A DNA stretch of 64,000 bases from Actinoplanes ianthinogenes. Its GTDB lineage: Bacteria; Actinomycetota; Actinomycetes; Mycobacteriales; Micromonosporaceae. Under the pieces are notes generated by a model that searched no databases, was not told the origin of the DNA, and saw only the letters and a program-made list of their open reading frames with translations. Below are positions 33,224-42,770 of this stretch, in pieces (within the stretch, counting starts at the first letter, position 1; every line of letters begins with the position of its first letter). The position numbers and the translations under genes were made by a program. Location: the NCBI RefSeq assembly GCF_018324205.1, contig NZ_AP023356.1, forward strand, positions 6,387,501 to 6,451,500, written 5' to 3'.

Positions 33224-35104
33224 TCAGCGGTCGACGGGGTCCACGCCGCGACGGATGCGCCACACCAGGACGTCGTCCACCCGCTCCGGCGGGCCGAGCA
33301 GATCCGTCGCGGTGGCCAGCACCGCGTCACGGTTCAGCGTCTGGTGGTCCGAGCCGGTGATCTCGGCGGTCAGGAAGACCGCGTCCACACCCCAGTAGGC
33401 GAAGTCGGCCCGAGCCTGCGCGCGGTCGGAGTTGTTGAGCTGGATGACGTAGCCCCACCAGGCGGCGCGCAGGAACAGCCAGTCGGTGGCCCGCTGGGTG
33501 GCGCCGATCTGGCCCGGGAGCTTGCGGCCGGCCTCGCCCTCGGCCTGCGGGCCGAGGAAGTACCCGTCCGGGATCCGGAACGGCCGGCCGCCGCGGGCCA
33601 TCGTGTACGCCTGCCACCGCTGCCCGTCCGCGGTCACGTTCAGCGCGAACGGCAGCGAGGAGATCGTCCCGCCCTCCGGCACGTAGTTCTTCCACGTGCC
33701 GTCGGCGATGAACGCCGGCTCCGGCGAACGGTGCTGCACCCGGACCGGCAGCGGGAACAGCGGCAGCAGGCTGACCACCACGGCGGCGGAGAGCGCGCCG
33801 TGCAGCGAGCCGTACGGGATCCCCCGGCTGATCAGCTCGTCCAGCAGCAGCGCCAGCAGGATGCCGAACACGCCGACCACCACCAGCGCGAACCGGACCG
33901 GCAGCGCCGAGTCGAACAGCGGCAGGTGGGCCAGGGCGGCGTAGGGGAGCGGGAAGTCGTACTGGTGCTTGTTGACGAACAGCCGCGGGCCCCAGGAGAG
34001 CACGACGAAGACCAGGCCGACCACGCCGACGGCGCGCAGCGTGGCCCGGCGCCCCGGCGTCACCCGGTGCCGGAGCACCATGAACGTGGTGACCATCAGG
34101 ACGACCATCGGTACGCCGAAGAACGACGTCTCCTCCGTCCGGTTCGGCGCCAGGTCCTTGTGCATGCCGAACATCCCGGCCAGCGACCGGCTCGGGAAGG
34201 ACAGGTACGACGCCAGGTCCTCGGCGAAGTACCGCTGGTTGAACCCGGTCCCCGAGAACGTCTGCGGACCGGCGAAGTGCATGTAGAGCGGATAGCCGAG
34301 CAGCACCCCGGCCACCACCGCGGTCACCCCGAGGGCCCGCAGCACGGTGCCCAGCGCCGCCCGCGCCTCGTGCCGCACCGCCTTGGCGCACGACCACACC
34401 AGCAGGAAGATGCCGCTGGCCAGGGCGGTGTAGAACAGCCCCTCGGCGGCGATCGAGAAGCCGATCGCGAGCAGCACCCCGAGCCGGATCCCGTTGCGCA
34501 GCCAGCGGCCCTCCTCCCGCAGCTTGAGCACCTGCCAGAGGACGACCGGGGCGACCCAGCCGGCGGTCCAGTTCAGGTGGCCGTTGGCGTGCGAGATGAA
34601 CCCGGGCGCGAAACCGCAGAAGAGTCCGGCCACCGCGGCCGCCCCGGCGTTGCGGACCAGCCAGCGACGCAGGAACAGGTACCACGCGAAGGCGGAGCCG
34701 GCCAGGTTCAGGGTCAGCACCGTCACGAAACTGACCTGCGGCCCGGCCAGGTGGGTCAGCGGCGTCAGCAGCACCGTGTACACCGTGATCGAGGTGTTCG
34801 CGGCCAGGTTGACGCCGAGCGGGGCGTTCAGCAGGTCGGTGAAGAACGGGTCCGAGCCCTGGGTGACGGTGTAATAGCCGTAGCCCATCAACCACTCGAA
34901 GAACGCCTGGTCCCCGACATTGTCGGAGAGCACGTGGTTGTACGGGTCCGCCCACAGGCCGTGGGTCACGTATCCCGCCATGGCGAGCGCGACCACGGCC
35001 ATGGTCAGATGAGCCCGCCAGGCGCGCGGCCGGCGGCCGGGCGTGGTGACGGGCTCTGAGGGCGGATCGGCGGACGCGGCGGGGGCAGGGGCGGTCACGG
35101 ACAT
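33224..35104 (-). CDS. polytopic membrane protein, GT-C-like
   Basis: A 626-residue protein with about 11 TM helices over residues 30-455 and a soluble C-terminal domain (about 460-626). ATG 35104 is seven bases after TAACCT (leaderless). The first loop (SDNVGDQAFFEWLMGYGYY) has acidic residues near the membrane, and the shape (many TM, large outer loop, soluble end) fits GT-C or YfhO-type glycosyltransferases. I cannot see a firm catalytic motif, so the sugar donor and acceptor are unknown. It is followed by lipB, which has its own promoter. Confidence 0.65.
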   Translation of the reverse strand: MSVTAPAPAASADPPSEPVTTPGRRPRAWRAHLTMAVVALAMAGYVTHGLWADPYNHVLSDNVGDQAFFEWLMGYGYYTVTQGSDPFFTDLLNAPLGVNLAANTSITVYTVLLTPLTHLAGPQVSFVTVLTLNLAGSAFAWYLFLRRWLVRNAGAAAVAGLFCGFAPGFISHANGHLNWTAGWVAPVVLWQVLKLREEGRWLRNGIRLGVLLAIGFSIAAEGLFYTALASGIFLLVWSCAKAVRHEARAALGTVLRALGVTAVVAGVLLGYPLYMHFAGPQTFSGTGFNQRYFAEDLASYLSFPSRSLAGMFGMHKDLAPNRTEETSFFGVPMVVLMVTTFMVLRHRVTPGRRATLRAVGVVGLVFVVLSWGPRLFVNKHQYDFPLPYAALAHLPLFDSALPVRFALVVVGVFGILLALLLDELISRGIPYGSLHGALSAAVVVSLLPLFPLPVRVQHRSPEPAFIADGTWKNYVPEGGTISSLPFALNVTADGQRWQAYTMARGGRPFRIPDGYFLGPQAEGEAGRKLPGQIGATQRATDWLFLRAAWWGYVIQLNNSDRAQARADFAYWGVDAVFLTAEITGSDHQTLNRDAVLATATDLLGPPERVDDVLVWRIRRGVDPVDR

Positions 35105-35134
35105 CAGCCGCAGGTTAGCAGCGGGAGCTGTAGT

Positions 35135-36034
35135 TCATCGGCCGATCGGTGGTTCCGGTCGCAAAGCCGCCGCCAAGGCGGACTCGATGTCCGGATATGC
35201 CCAGGAGAATCCGGCATCGCGCAGGACGCCGGGAATCGCCCGCTGGCTGCGCTGCGCCTCCCCGGCCAACTCGCCGAGCACCAGATCGAGCACCGGGCCG
35301 GGCACCGCGAACAGCGCCGGGCGGCGCAACTGGCGGGCCAGCGCCCGGGTGAACTCCAGGTTGGTGCACTGCTTGTCGGACACCAGGTTCACCGGCCCGG
35401 CCAGGTCCTCGCGCTCCAGCAGGAACTCGGTGGCGCCCAGCCAGTCCGGCAGCGAGATCCAGGACATCCACTGCCGGCCGCCACCGATCCGGGCGCCACC
35501 ACCCAGCTTGAACAGCGGCAGCAGCGGCTTGAGCAGCGAACCCGTCCGGTCCAGCACCGGCGCCGTGCGCAGCAGGGCCACCCGGACGCCGGCGTCCTCG
35601 GCGGGCCGGGCGGCGGCCTCCCAGACCCGGCACAGGTCGGCCAGGAAGGTGCTGCCGGCCGGAGCGTCCTCGGTGACCTCGCGGTCGCCGGTGTCGCCGT
35701 ACCAGCCGACCGCGGAGGCCTGGAGCAGGGTGCGCGGGCGGTCGGCGGCCGGCAGTTTCGCCAGGGTCCGGGCGATCGTGTCGGTGGTGTTCACCCGGCT
35801 GGCCCGCAGCACCCGCTTGTAGGCGGCGGTCCACCGCTGGGCCCCGATGTTGGCCCCGGCCAGGTTGATCACGGCGTCCGCCCCGGCCAGCGCCTCGGGG
35901 TCGAGCCGGCCCTGCCCTGGGTCCCAGGTGCCCGGCTGCCGGACCAGCCGGTGCACGTCGTGCCCGCTCTGACGCAACTGATCAGCGAGCCGAGTACCGA
36001 GAAAGCCGGAGGCGCCGGCCATGACGATCCGCAT
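35135..36034 (-). CDS. TIGR01777 NAD(P)-dependent epimerase
   Basis: A 299-residue extended SDR protein. The N-terminal nucleotide-binding motif is MAGASGFLGTRLADQL (GxxGxxG). NLAGANI and SAVGWYGDTG correspond to family motifs, with the Tyr of the active region, and ISLPDWLGA and VNLVSDKQCTNLEF follow. The C-terminal DUF1731-like segment (ALFAVPGPVLDLVLGELAGE) is typical. Its role is unknown, although the family is sometimes annotated as cell-division-linked epimerase. It follows sucB by 86 nt on the same strand, but a hairpin lies between, so it probably has its own promoter. Confidence 0.9.
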   Translation of the reverse strand: MRIVMAGASGFLGTRLADQLRQSGHDVHRLVRQPGTWDPGQGRLDPEALAGADAVINLAGANIGAQRWTAAYKRVLRASRVNTTDTIARTLAKLPAADRPRTLLQASAVGWYGDTGDREVTEDAPAGSTFLADLCRVWEAAARPAEDAGVRVALLRTAPVLDRTGSLLKPLLPLFKLGGGARIGGGRQWMSWISLPDWLGATEFLLEREDLAGPVNLVSDKQCTNLEFTRALARQLRRPALFAVPGPVLDLVLGELAGEAQRSQRAIPGVLRDAGFSWAYPDIESALAAALRPEPPIGR

Positions 36035-36074
36035 GTGCCCACTCTTTCCCGAAAAAGATCAAAATCCAAACAAA

Positions 36075-36105
36075 GCTGGGGTACGCCGTGACGGCGCACC
36101 CCAGC
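36075..36105 (-). terminator. terminator of sucB operon
   Basis: GCTGGGGT and ACCCCAGC flank CGCCG/CGGCG, giving a long stem. On the minus strand it is followed by TTTGTTTGGATTTT, a good rho-independent signal just after sucB. Confidence 0.8.
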
Positions 36106-36120
36106 ATGTTCAGGCCGGGA

Positions 36121-37914
36121 TCACAGTCCCAGGTCGGCCTCGAAGTGGCCGGCCTCCAGGCGCTCCTTCAGCGTGCCCAGGAAGCGGGCGGCGTCCGCGC
36201 CGTCCACGATCCGGTGGTCGTAGCTGAGCGCCAGGTACACCATCGACCGCGGCGCGATGATCTCGCCCAGGTTCGGGTCGTTCACGATCACCGGGCGCTT
36301 GACGACCGCGCCCAGGCCGAGGATGCCGACCTGCGGCTGGTTGATGATCGGGGTGTCGAACAGCGCGCCCCGGCTGCCGGTGTTGGTCAGCGTGAACGTG
36401 CCGCCACCGATCTCGTCCGGCCCGATCTTGTTGTTCCGGGTGCGGTCCGCCAGGTCCGCGATCCGCTTGGCCAGGCCGGCCAGGTTCAGGTCGCCGGCGT
36501 CCTTGATGACCGGGACGACCAGGCCCTTCGGCGCGTCCACCGCGATGCCCAGGTGCTCGGCGCCGTGGTAGGTGACCGTGCCGGCCTCGACGTCGATCGA
36601 GGAGTTGACCACCGGGTGCTGCTGCAACGCCTCGATCGTGGCCAGGGCGAAGAACGGCAGGAAGGTCAGCTTCACCCCGTGCTTGGCCTGGAAGTCGGCC
36701 TTCGCCTTGTTCCGCAGCGTCGCGATCTTGGTGACGTCCACCTCGACGACCGTGGTGAGCTGCGCGGAGATCTGGAGCGACTCGACCATGCGGCGGGCGA
36801 TGGTGGCCCGGATCCGGGTCAGCTTCTCGGTGCGGCCCCGCAGCGGGCTCGGCTCCGCCTTGGCCTTGGCCTCGGCCGGTGCGGCGGCCGGAGCGGCGGC
36901 AGCGGGCGCCGGGGCGGCGGCCTGGGCCTGGGCCGCGGCGGCCTTCTCCGCGGCGTCGAGCACGTCCTGCTTGCGGATCCGGCCTCCGACGCCGGTCCCC
37001 GTCAGCGAGGACAGGTCCACGCCCTTCTCCGCGGCCAGCTTGCGCACCAGCGGGGTCACGTAGCCGGCGTCGCCGGCGCCGTTCGCCTTGACCGTCTCGG
37101 CGGCCGGCGCGGCCGGCTGCGCGGGAGCGGGCTGGGCCGGCTGCTTCGTCTCGGCGGCCGGAGCGGGAGTGGCGTAGGACTCGCCGACCGGCTTCGACTC
37201 GGCCTGCGGCTGCGCCTGCTGCGGCGCGGGGGCCGGCGCGGGCTTCGACTCGACCTGCGGCGCGGGCGCCGGCTTCGACTCGGCGGCCGGCGCGGACGAC
37301 GCCGAGCCGACGATCGCGAGCACGCCACCGACCTCGGCGGTCTCGTCCTCCGGAACCCGGATCTCCAGCAGCGTTCCGGCCACCGGCGACGGGATCTCGG
37401 TGTCGACCTTGTCGGTGGAGACCTCGAGCAGCGGCTCGTCCACCTCGACGGTGTCGCCGACAGCCTTGAGCCAGCGGGTGACGGTGCCCTCGGTGACGCT
37501 CTCGCCGAGCGCCGGCATCTTCACCTCGGTGCCCTCGGCGGAGCCACCGGCGGTCTGCGGGGCCGGAGCCTCCTCCTCGACCGGCTTCTCGGTCGACGGG
37601 GTGGTCGGCGCCGGCGGCTCCGGCTCGGCCTGAGCCTCCTGCTGCGGTGCGGGGGCCGCCTCGCCGGCGTCCTCGCCCTCACCCGCGATGACGGCCAGCT
37701 CGCTGCCGACCTCCGCGGTCTCGTCCTCGCCGACCACGATGCGGGAGAGCACACCCGCGGCGGGCGACGGGATCTCCGTGTCGACCTTGTCGGTGGAGAC
37801 CTCGAGCAGCGGCTCGTCGACTTCGACGCGCTCGCCCTCCTGCTTCAGCCAGCGCGTGACGGTGCCCTCGGTGACGCTCTCACCCAGCCGCGGCATGGTT
37901 ACCGATGTCGGCAT
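36121..37914 (-). CDS. sucB: dihydrolipoamide succinyltransferase (E2)
   Basis: E2 component of an alpha-keto acid dehydrogenase complex, 597 residues. It has two lipoyl domains, each with DKVDTE (Lys near residues 43 and 171), joined by Ala/Pro/Glu-rich linkers. An E3-binding domain follows (about 300-335, VTPLVRKLAAEKGVDLSSL), then the acyltransferase domain with the catalytic SYDHRIVDG near residue 567. Actinobacteria often use this E2 for both pyruvate and 2-oxoglutarate complexes. AAGGAG lies upstream of ATG 37914. The gene follows lpd by 37 nt (E3-E2 operon), and LipA/LipB encoded nearby supply its cofactor. Confidence 0.93.
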   Translation of the reverse strand: MPTSVTMPRLGESVTEGTVTRWLKQEGERVEVDEPLLEVSTDKVDTEIPSPAAGVLSRIVVGEDETAEVGSELAVIAGEGEDAGEAAPAPQQEAQAEPEPPAPTTPSTEKPVEEEAPAPQTAGGSAEGTEVKMPALGESVTEGTVTRWLKAVGDTVEVDEPLLEVSTDKVDTEIPSPVAGTLLEIRVPEDETAEVGGVLAIVGSASSAPAAESKPAPAPQVESKPAPAPAPQQAQPQAESKPVGESYATPAPAAETKQPAQPAPAQPAAPAAETVKANGAGDAGYVTPLVRKLAAEKGVDLSSLTGTGVGGRIRKQDVLDAAEKAAAAQAQAAAPAPAAAAPAAAPAEAKAKAEPSPLRGRTEKLTRIRATIARRMVESLQISAQLTTVVEVDVTKIATLRNKAKADFQAKHGVKLTFLPFFALATIEALQQHPVVNSSIDVEAGTVTYHGAEHLGIAVDAPKGLVVPVIKDAGDLNLAGLAKRIADLADRTRNNKIGPDEIGGGTFTLTNTGSRGALFDTPIINQPQVGILGLGAVVKRPVIVNDPNLGEIIAPRSMVYLALSYDHRIVDGADAARFLGTLKERLEAGHFEADLGL

Positions 37915-37951
37915 CTTTTCCCAAACTCCTTAATCGCGTCGAAGCGATGAA

Positions 37952-39343
37952 TCAGCTGTGCGCGTGCAGGGGCTTGCCCGCGAGCGCCAGGAAGGCCTCG
38001 CCCAGCGCCTCGTTCTGCGTCGGGTGGGCGTGCACGAGCTGAGCGACCTCCTCCGGGAAGGCCTCCCAGTTGTAGATCAGCTGGGCCTCGCCGACCAGCT
38101 CGCCCATCCGGGCGCCGACCATGTGGACACCGACGACCGGGCCGTCCTCGACCCGGACCAGCTTGACGAAGCCGGCCGTCTTGAGGATCTGGCTCTTGCC
38201 GTTGCCGCCCAGGTTGTAGTTGTACGACGTGACCTTGTCGGCGCCGTACTTCTCCTTGGCCTTGGCCTCGGTCAGGCCCACCGACGCGACCTCGGGGTCG
38301 GAGTAGGTGACCCGCGGGATGCCGGCCTCGTCGATGACCGCCGGGTTCTTGCCGGCGATCTCCTCGGCCACGAAGATGCCCTGCTGGAAGCCGCGGTGCG
38401 CGAGCTGGAGGCCGGGAACGATGTCGCCGACCGCGTAGATGTTGCCGACGCCGGTGTGCAGGCGCTCGTTGGTGATCACGAAGCCGCGGTCCAGGGTGAT
38501 GCCCTGCTCCTCGTAACCCAGGCCGGCGGTGGTCGGGCCGCGGCCGACCGCGACCAGCAGGACCTCCGCCTCCAGGGTCTCGCCACCGGCGATGGTGACC
38601 TTGACGCCGTCCGCGGTCTTCTCCACCTTCTCGAACGGCTTGCCGACCTTGAAGTTGATCTTCCGCTTGCGGAAGGCGCGCTCGACGGTCTTCGAGATCT
38701 CCTCGTCCTCCGCGGCGACCAGCCGGGGGAGGGCCTCGACGATGGTCACGTCGGCGCCGAACGACTTCCACACGCTGGCGAACTCGACGCCGATCACGCC
38801 GCCGCCCAGCACGATCGCCGAGCTCGGCACCCGGTCCAGCTTCAGCGCGTGCTCGCTGGTGATCACCCGCGTGCCGTCGACCTCCAGGCCCGGCAGCGAG
38901 CGGGAGTAGGAGCCGGTGGCCAGGATGACGTTACGGCCGGTGTAGCGCTGCCCGTCGACCTCGACGGTGTCCTTGCCGACCAGCTTGCCGGCGCCCTGGA
39001 CCAGGGTGATGTTCTTGTTGTGGCCCAGCAGGCCCTGCAGGCCCTTGTACAGACGGCCGACGACACCGTCCTTGTACGCGTTCACCCCGGCCATGTCGAT
39101 CCCGACCAGGTCGGCCTTGACGCCGAACTGCTCGCTCTCCCGGGTCTGGTCGGCGATCTCCGCCGCGTGCAGGAGGGCCTTGGTCGGGATGCAGCCACGG
39201 TGCAGGCAGGTGCCTCCGACCTCGGCCTTGTCGATCAGCGCTACGGAGAGGTTCAGTTCGGCGGCGCGCAGCGCGGCCGCGTACCCGCCGCTGCCTGCGC
39301 CGAGAATGACGATGTCGAAGGTTCCGCCGTTCGGCTGGCTCAC
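37952..39343 (-). CDS. lpdA: dihydrolipoamide dehydrogenase (E3)
   Basis: Flavoprotein that reoxidises the lipoyl groups of E2. With GTG 39343 (TGGAG six bases upstream) it has 463 residues. Motifs are the FAD-binding GAGSGGYAAALRA, the redox disulfide GGTCLHRGCIPTK, NAD-binding GGGVIGVEFASVW, and the C-terminal HAHPTQNEALGEAF with the catalytic His-Glu. It is the first gene of the lpd-sucB operon. All key residues are present. Confidence 0.96.
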   Translation of the reverse strand: MSQPNGGTFDIVILGAGSGGYAAALRAAELNLSVALIDKAEVGGTCLHRGCIPTKALLHAAEIADQTRESEQFGVKADLVGIDMAGVNAYKDGVVGRLYKGLQGLLGHNKNITLVQGAGKLVGKDTVEVDGQRYTGRNVILATGSYSRSLPGLEVDGTRVITSEHALKLDRVPSSAIVLGGGVIGVEFASVWKSFGADVTIVEALPRLVAAEDEEISKTVERAFRKRKINFKVGKPFEKVEKTADGVKVTIAGGETLEAEVLLVAVGRGPTTAGLGYEEQGITLDRGFVITNERLHTGVGNIYAVGDIVPGLQLAHRGFQQGIFVAEEIAGKNPAVIDEAGIPRVTYSDPEVASVGLTEAKAKEKYGADKVTSYNYNLGGNGKSQILKTAGFVKLVRVEDGPVVGVHMVGARMGELVGEAQLIYNWEAFPEEVAQLVHAHPTQNEALGEAFLALAGKPLHAHS

Positions 39344-39509
39344 GTTGACTCCAGTAGTCGAGTCGTCGCCATGTGGGTCACACAATGGAAACGGTCACAG
39401 TCCCGTCTCGGACATCTTGTCACTTCTGGACCCGCTCTATGCGGGCAGGTGCCCCAAGACACGTCACCTCGTCGTACCCTTGCGGGACCTGAGACGAGGG
39501 GGAGCGGAA

Positions 39510-39830
39510 GTGGCTTGGTTTCGACGGCGCCCGAGATCGGTCGGAGCCGGAGGGCGACGGGTTGACCAGGCCGATCTCGACCACCTTACGCAGTTCGTCC
39601 GGAGCCGGACGGGCGTCGAGGCCTTCGTCGAGCCGCGGACCACGGTGACCGAGACCACCGTGTTGCTTGTCGCACACGACGGCGAATGGACCCGGCGGCG
39701 GATCGAGTCGCCCGAGGTCGCGCGCCGTTTCGCGCACCAGCTCTCACTGCCGATCTATGACGTCCGGCTGCTCGGTTATCCGCAGCGGATGCGCGATTTC
39801 AACGCCCGGCAGAAACGCCGCCCGGCCTGA
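39510..39830 (+). CDS. conserved actinobacterial small protein (106 aa)
   Basis: GTG 39510 has AGGGGGAG six bases upstream, which sets the start inside a longer open frame. The 106-residue protein begins AWFRRRPRS. It contains VDQADLDHLTQFVRSRTGVEAFVEPRT and ends in LPIYDVRLLGYPQRMRDFNA plus a basic tail. It is cytosolic. The strongly conserved-looking C-terminal stretch suggests a family member, but I know no function. It is convergent with pepA across a perfect palindrome. Confidence 0.75.
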   Translation: MAWFRRRPRSVGAGGRRVDQADLDHLTQFVRSRTGVEAFVEPRTTVTETTVLLVAHDGEWTRRRIESPEVARRFAHQLSLPIYDVRLLGYPQRMRDFNARQKRRPA

Positions 39831-39845
39831 TCCGGCCGGGCGGCG
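39816..39845. terminator. perfect palindromic terminator
   Basis: CGCCGCCCGGCC (39816-39827) and GGCCGGGCGGCG (39834-39845) form a 12-bp perfect stem with a six-base loop. It overlaps the end of the 106-aa gene and precedes the stop of convergent pepA, so it can serve both. Confidence 0.75.
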
Positions 39846-39851
39846 TCCCGG

Positions 39852-41384
39852 TCAGAGACTCTCGACCACGCGCAGCAGGGTGCGGACCGGCACGCCGGTC
39901 CCGCCCTTGGTCCAGTACCCGGTCGCCTCGCCGGAGTGGTACCCCGGACCGGCGATGTCGATGTGCGCCCACTCCACGCCCGGCGCCACGAACTCGCGCA
40001 GGAACACGCCACCCTGGAGCATGTGCCCGGCGCGGTCCAGGTTGGCGTTGGTCTGGCAGATGTCGGCGATCTCCGACTCCATGCCCTTGCGCACGTCGTC
40101 CGGCAGCGGCATCGGCCAGGACGGCTCGCCGACCGCGTCGCCGGCCGACTTGACCAGCGCGGTGGCCTCCTCCGAGCCCATCAGGCCGGAGATCCGCTTG
40201 CCCAGCGAGATCACCTGCCCGCCGGTCAGGGTGGACGTCTCGAACAGGTAGTCGGCGCCGTCCGCGCAGGCCCGGGCCATCGCGTCGCCGAGCACCATGC
40301 GGCCCTCGGCGTCGGTGTTGAACACCTCGACCCGCTTGCCGTTGAACATCGTGATCACGTCGCCCGGCCGGTACGCCGACCCGGACGGCATGTTCTCCGC
40401 GATCGCCAGGTAACCGGAGACGGCGACCCCCGGCTTGACCGCGGCGATCGCCAGCATGGTCGCGGCGACCGCGGCCGCCCCGGCCATGTCCGACTTCATC
40501 TCCCACATGCCGGCGGCCGGCTTGATGCTCACGCCACCGGTGTCGAACGTGATGCCCTTGCCGATCAGCGCGACCCGCTTCGGCTCGGCGACACCCTCCG
40601 GCGTGTAGGTCAGCTTGACCAGCCGCGGCGGCGCCTCGGAACCCTGGCCGACCGCCACGATGCCGCCGTACCCACCGGCCTTGAGCTGCTCGAAGTCGAG
40701 CACCTCGACGGCCAGCCCGGCCTCGCCGGCGGCCTCCGCGATCAGGTCGGCGAAGGTCGCCGGGCGCAGCATGTTCGGCGGCATGTTGACCCAGTCCCGG
40801 GCCTGCCGGACCGCGCGGCCGACCACCGCGGCTCGGGTCAGCTCGGCCTGGGCCGCCTCGTCGGCGGCGTCCGGCACGTGCACCTGCAACGCGCCCACCG
40901 GCTCCCGGCGGCCCTTCTGCGGCTTGGTCTTGTAGCCGGCGAACCGGTAGCCACCGAGCAGCGCGCCCTCCAGCGTCGCCCGCAGCACCGCCGGGGCGTC
41001 CGCGTCGTCCGGCACCGGCAGGGCCAGCGCCACCGTGGCGCTGCCGGCCAGCGCGCGCACCGCGGCGCCGGTGCCCCGGCGCAGCGTCTCCAGGTCGGGC
41101 GCGGACCCGGACGGCTCGTCGCCCAGACCCACGGCGACCACCAGCGGCGCGGTGACCGTGCCGAGCGTGGCCAGCTTGGTCACCTCACCGGGCGCGCCGG
41201 TCGCGCCGAGCAGCGCCAGCGTCGAGGTCAGCTTCCCGTCGAACGCCGCGGCGATGCTCTCCGCGCCGGACGCCGGAAGCAGGGCGCCGTCCTGGTCGGG
41301 CTGGCTGTGCAGGCCGATGACGATGGCATCGACCGCCAATTCGGCCGGGTCGGTGTCGACCAGGCTGAGGCTGGGCTGGGTCAC
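39852..41384 (-). CDS. pepA: leucyl aminopeptidase PepA (M17)
   Basis: Dizinc aminopeptidase removing N-terminal residues from peptides. The longer frame begins at 41450, but GTG 41384 with CGGAG upstream gives VTQPSLSLVDTD, a normal family start (510 residues). Residues 1-180 are the regulatory domain. The catalytic domain shows IGKGITFDTGGVSIKP, EMKSDMAGAAAV and the signature NTDAEGRMVLGDA, with all metal ligands. It is divergent from gcvT, and a 120-nt region lies between. Confidence 0.95.
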   Translation of the reverse strand: MTQPSLSLVDTDPAELAVDAIVIGLHSQPDQDGALLPASGAESIAAAFDGKLTSTLALLGATGAPGEVTKLATLGTVTAPLVVAVGLGDEPSGSAPDLETLRRGTGAAVRALAGSATVALALPVPDDADAPAVLRATLEGALLGGYRFAGYKTKPQKGRREPVGALQVHVPDAADEAAQAELTRAAVVGRAVRQARDWVNMPPNMLRPATFADLIAEAAGEAGLAVEVLDFEQLKAGGYGGIVAVGQGSEAPPRLVKLTYTPEGVAEPKRVALIGKGITFDTGGVSIKPAAGMWEMKSDMAGAAAVAATMLAIAAVKPGVAVSGYLAIAENMPSGSAYRPGDVITMFNGKRVEVFNTDAEGRMVLGDAMARACADGADYLFETSTLTGGQVISLGKRISGLMGSEEATALVKSAGDAVGEPSWPMPLPDDVRKGMESEIADICQTNANLDRAGHMLQGGVFLREFVAPGVEWAHIDIAGPGYHSGEATGYWTKGGTGVPVRTLLRVVESL

Positions 41385-41504
41385 TCGGGCACTCCGCGAC
41401 GTTGGGGGCGGGAGCCGCCGCACGGCGATCTCCCGGCTGGTGGGAAACACTTGGTATTCCCCGCGACTCTAACCAGCCCCAAGGTCACCGGTAAGTTGAG
41501 TCTC

Positions 41505-42596
41505 ATGTCTGCCGAGTTGTTCCGCTCTCCGCTGCACGAACGCCACGTCGCGCTGGGGGCGAAACTCGCTCCGTTCGGCGGCTGGGAGATGCCGCTGGAG
41601 TACGCGGGCGGCGGCGTCCTCAAGGAGCACGCCGCGGTCCGCGAGGCGGCCGGCGTCTTCGACGTGTCGCACCTGGGCAAGGCGCGCGTGACGGGCCCTG
41701 GAGCGGCCGAGTTCGTCAACTCCTGCCTGACCAACGACCTGGCCCGGATCGCTCCCGGCAAGGCGCAGTACACGCTCTGCTGCGACGAGAGCGGCGGTGT
41801 GGTCGACGATCTGATCGCGTACCTCTACGGCCCCGACGACGTCTTCCTGATCCCGAACGCGGCGAACACCGCCGAGGTGGTCCGCCGTCTCGCCGCCGCG
41901 GCCCCGGCGGGCGTCTCGGTGACCGGGCAGCACCGCGACCACGCGATCCTCGCCGTCCAGGGCCCGGAGTCCGCGTCCGTCCTGAGCCGGCTCGGCCTGC
42001 CCACCGACCACGAGTACATGTCGTTCACCGAGGCGACGCTCGGCGACGCCACGCTGATCGTCTGCCGCACCGGCTACACCGGCGAGCACGGCTACGAGCT
42101 GGTCATTCGCTGGGACTCGGCGACCACGGTCTGGGACGCGCTGATCGGTGCCGGGGTACGGCCGTGCGGGCTCGGCGCGCGCGACACCCTGCGTACCGAA
42201 ATGGGTTATCCCTTGCACGGCCAGGAACTCTCCCTGGACATCTCCCCGGTCCAGGCCCGCGCCGGCTGGGCGGTCGGCTGGTCCAAGCCCGCCTTCTGGG
42301 GCCGCGACGCCCTGCTCGCCGAGAAGGCGGCCGGCCCGCGCCGCCAGCTGCGCGGCCTGGAGCTGACCGGCCGCGGCATCCCGCGCGGCCACATGGCCGT
42401 GTACGCGGACGGCGTCCAGGTCGGCGAGACCACCAGCGGCACCTTCTCGCCGACGAAGAAGGCCGGCATCGCCCTGGCCCTGATCGACACCGCCCCGGCC
42501 CTCCCGGACGGCACCCTGGTCGAGATCGACATCCGCGGCCGGCGCACCGAGGCCCGCCTGGTCAAGCCGCCGTTCGTGCAGCCCTCGGTCCGCTGA
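41505..42596 (+). CDS. gcvT: glycine cleavage T-protein
   Basis: Aminomethyltransferase of the glycine cleavage system, 363 residues. ATG 41505 is seven bases after TAAGTT (leaderless), and no glycine riboswitch fits in between. Family motifs: YAGGGVLKEHAAVREAAGVF, DVSHLGKARVTG, LAVQGPES, and a C-terminal part with GLGARDTLRTEMGYPLHG. The catalytic Asp is in the DVSHLG region. The other gcv genes are not in the window. SucB/Lpd upstream share the lipoate and E3 requirement. Confidence 0.93.
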   Translation: MSAELFRSPLHERHVALGAKLAPFGGWEMPLEYAGGGVLKEHAAVREAAGVFDVSHLGKARVTGPGAAEFVNSCLTNDLARIAPGKAQYTLCCDESGGVVDDLIAYLYGPDDVFLIPNAANTAEVVRRLAAAAPAGVSVTGQHRDHAILAVQGPESASVLSRLGLPTDHEYMSFTEATLGDATLIVCRTGYTGEHGYELVIRWDSATTVWDALIGAGVRPCGLGARDTLRTEMGYPLHGQELSLDISPVQARAGWAVGWSKPAFWGRDALLAEKAAGPRRQLRGLELTGRGIPRGHMAVYADGVQVGETTSGTFSPTKKAGIALALIDTAPALPDGTLVEIDIRGRRTEARLVKPPFVQPSVR

Positions 42597-42770
42597 CCCG
42601 CAGGGTCCGCTCCGGGCCGCTTCATCCCCAACCCGGTTCCCGGTACGCCCGCAGCCGCCCACGTCATCACACCCCGCCCGCCCAGGGGGCCGACCCATCG
42701 GTCAGTGTGGCGGAGCCGGCCAAGATCGGGTACGCGCCCTGTGGACAACCCGCACCTGTGGACAGCGCGG
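42597..42770. other. intergenic region with dispersed repeat copy
   Basis: No gene is seen. The segment around 42681-42765 shares CAGTGTGGCGGA and, 34 bases on, CTGTGGACAACC...CACxTGTGGA with 60797-60874, where the spacing is 37. These two intergenic copies look like one dispersed element. Confidence 0.5.

Noticed and set aside
41385..41504. Glycine riboswitch before gcvT
   Set aside because: TAAGTT seven bases before the ATG implies a leaderless transcript; no tandem aptamer pattern.
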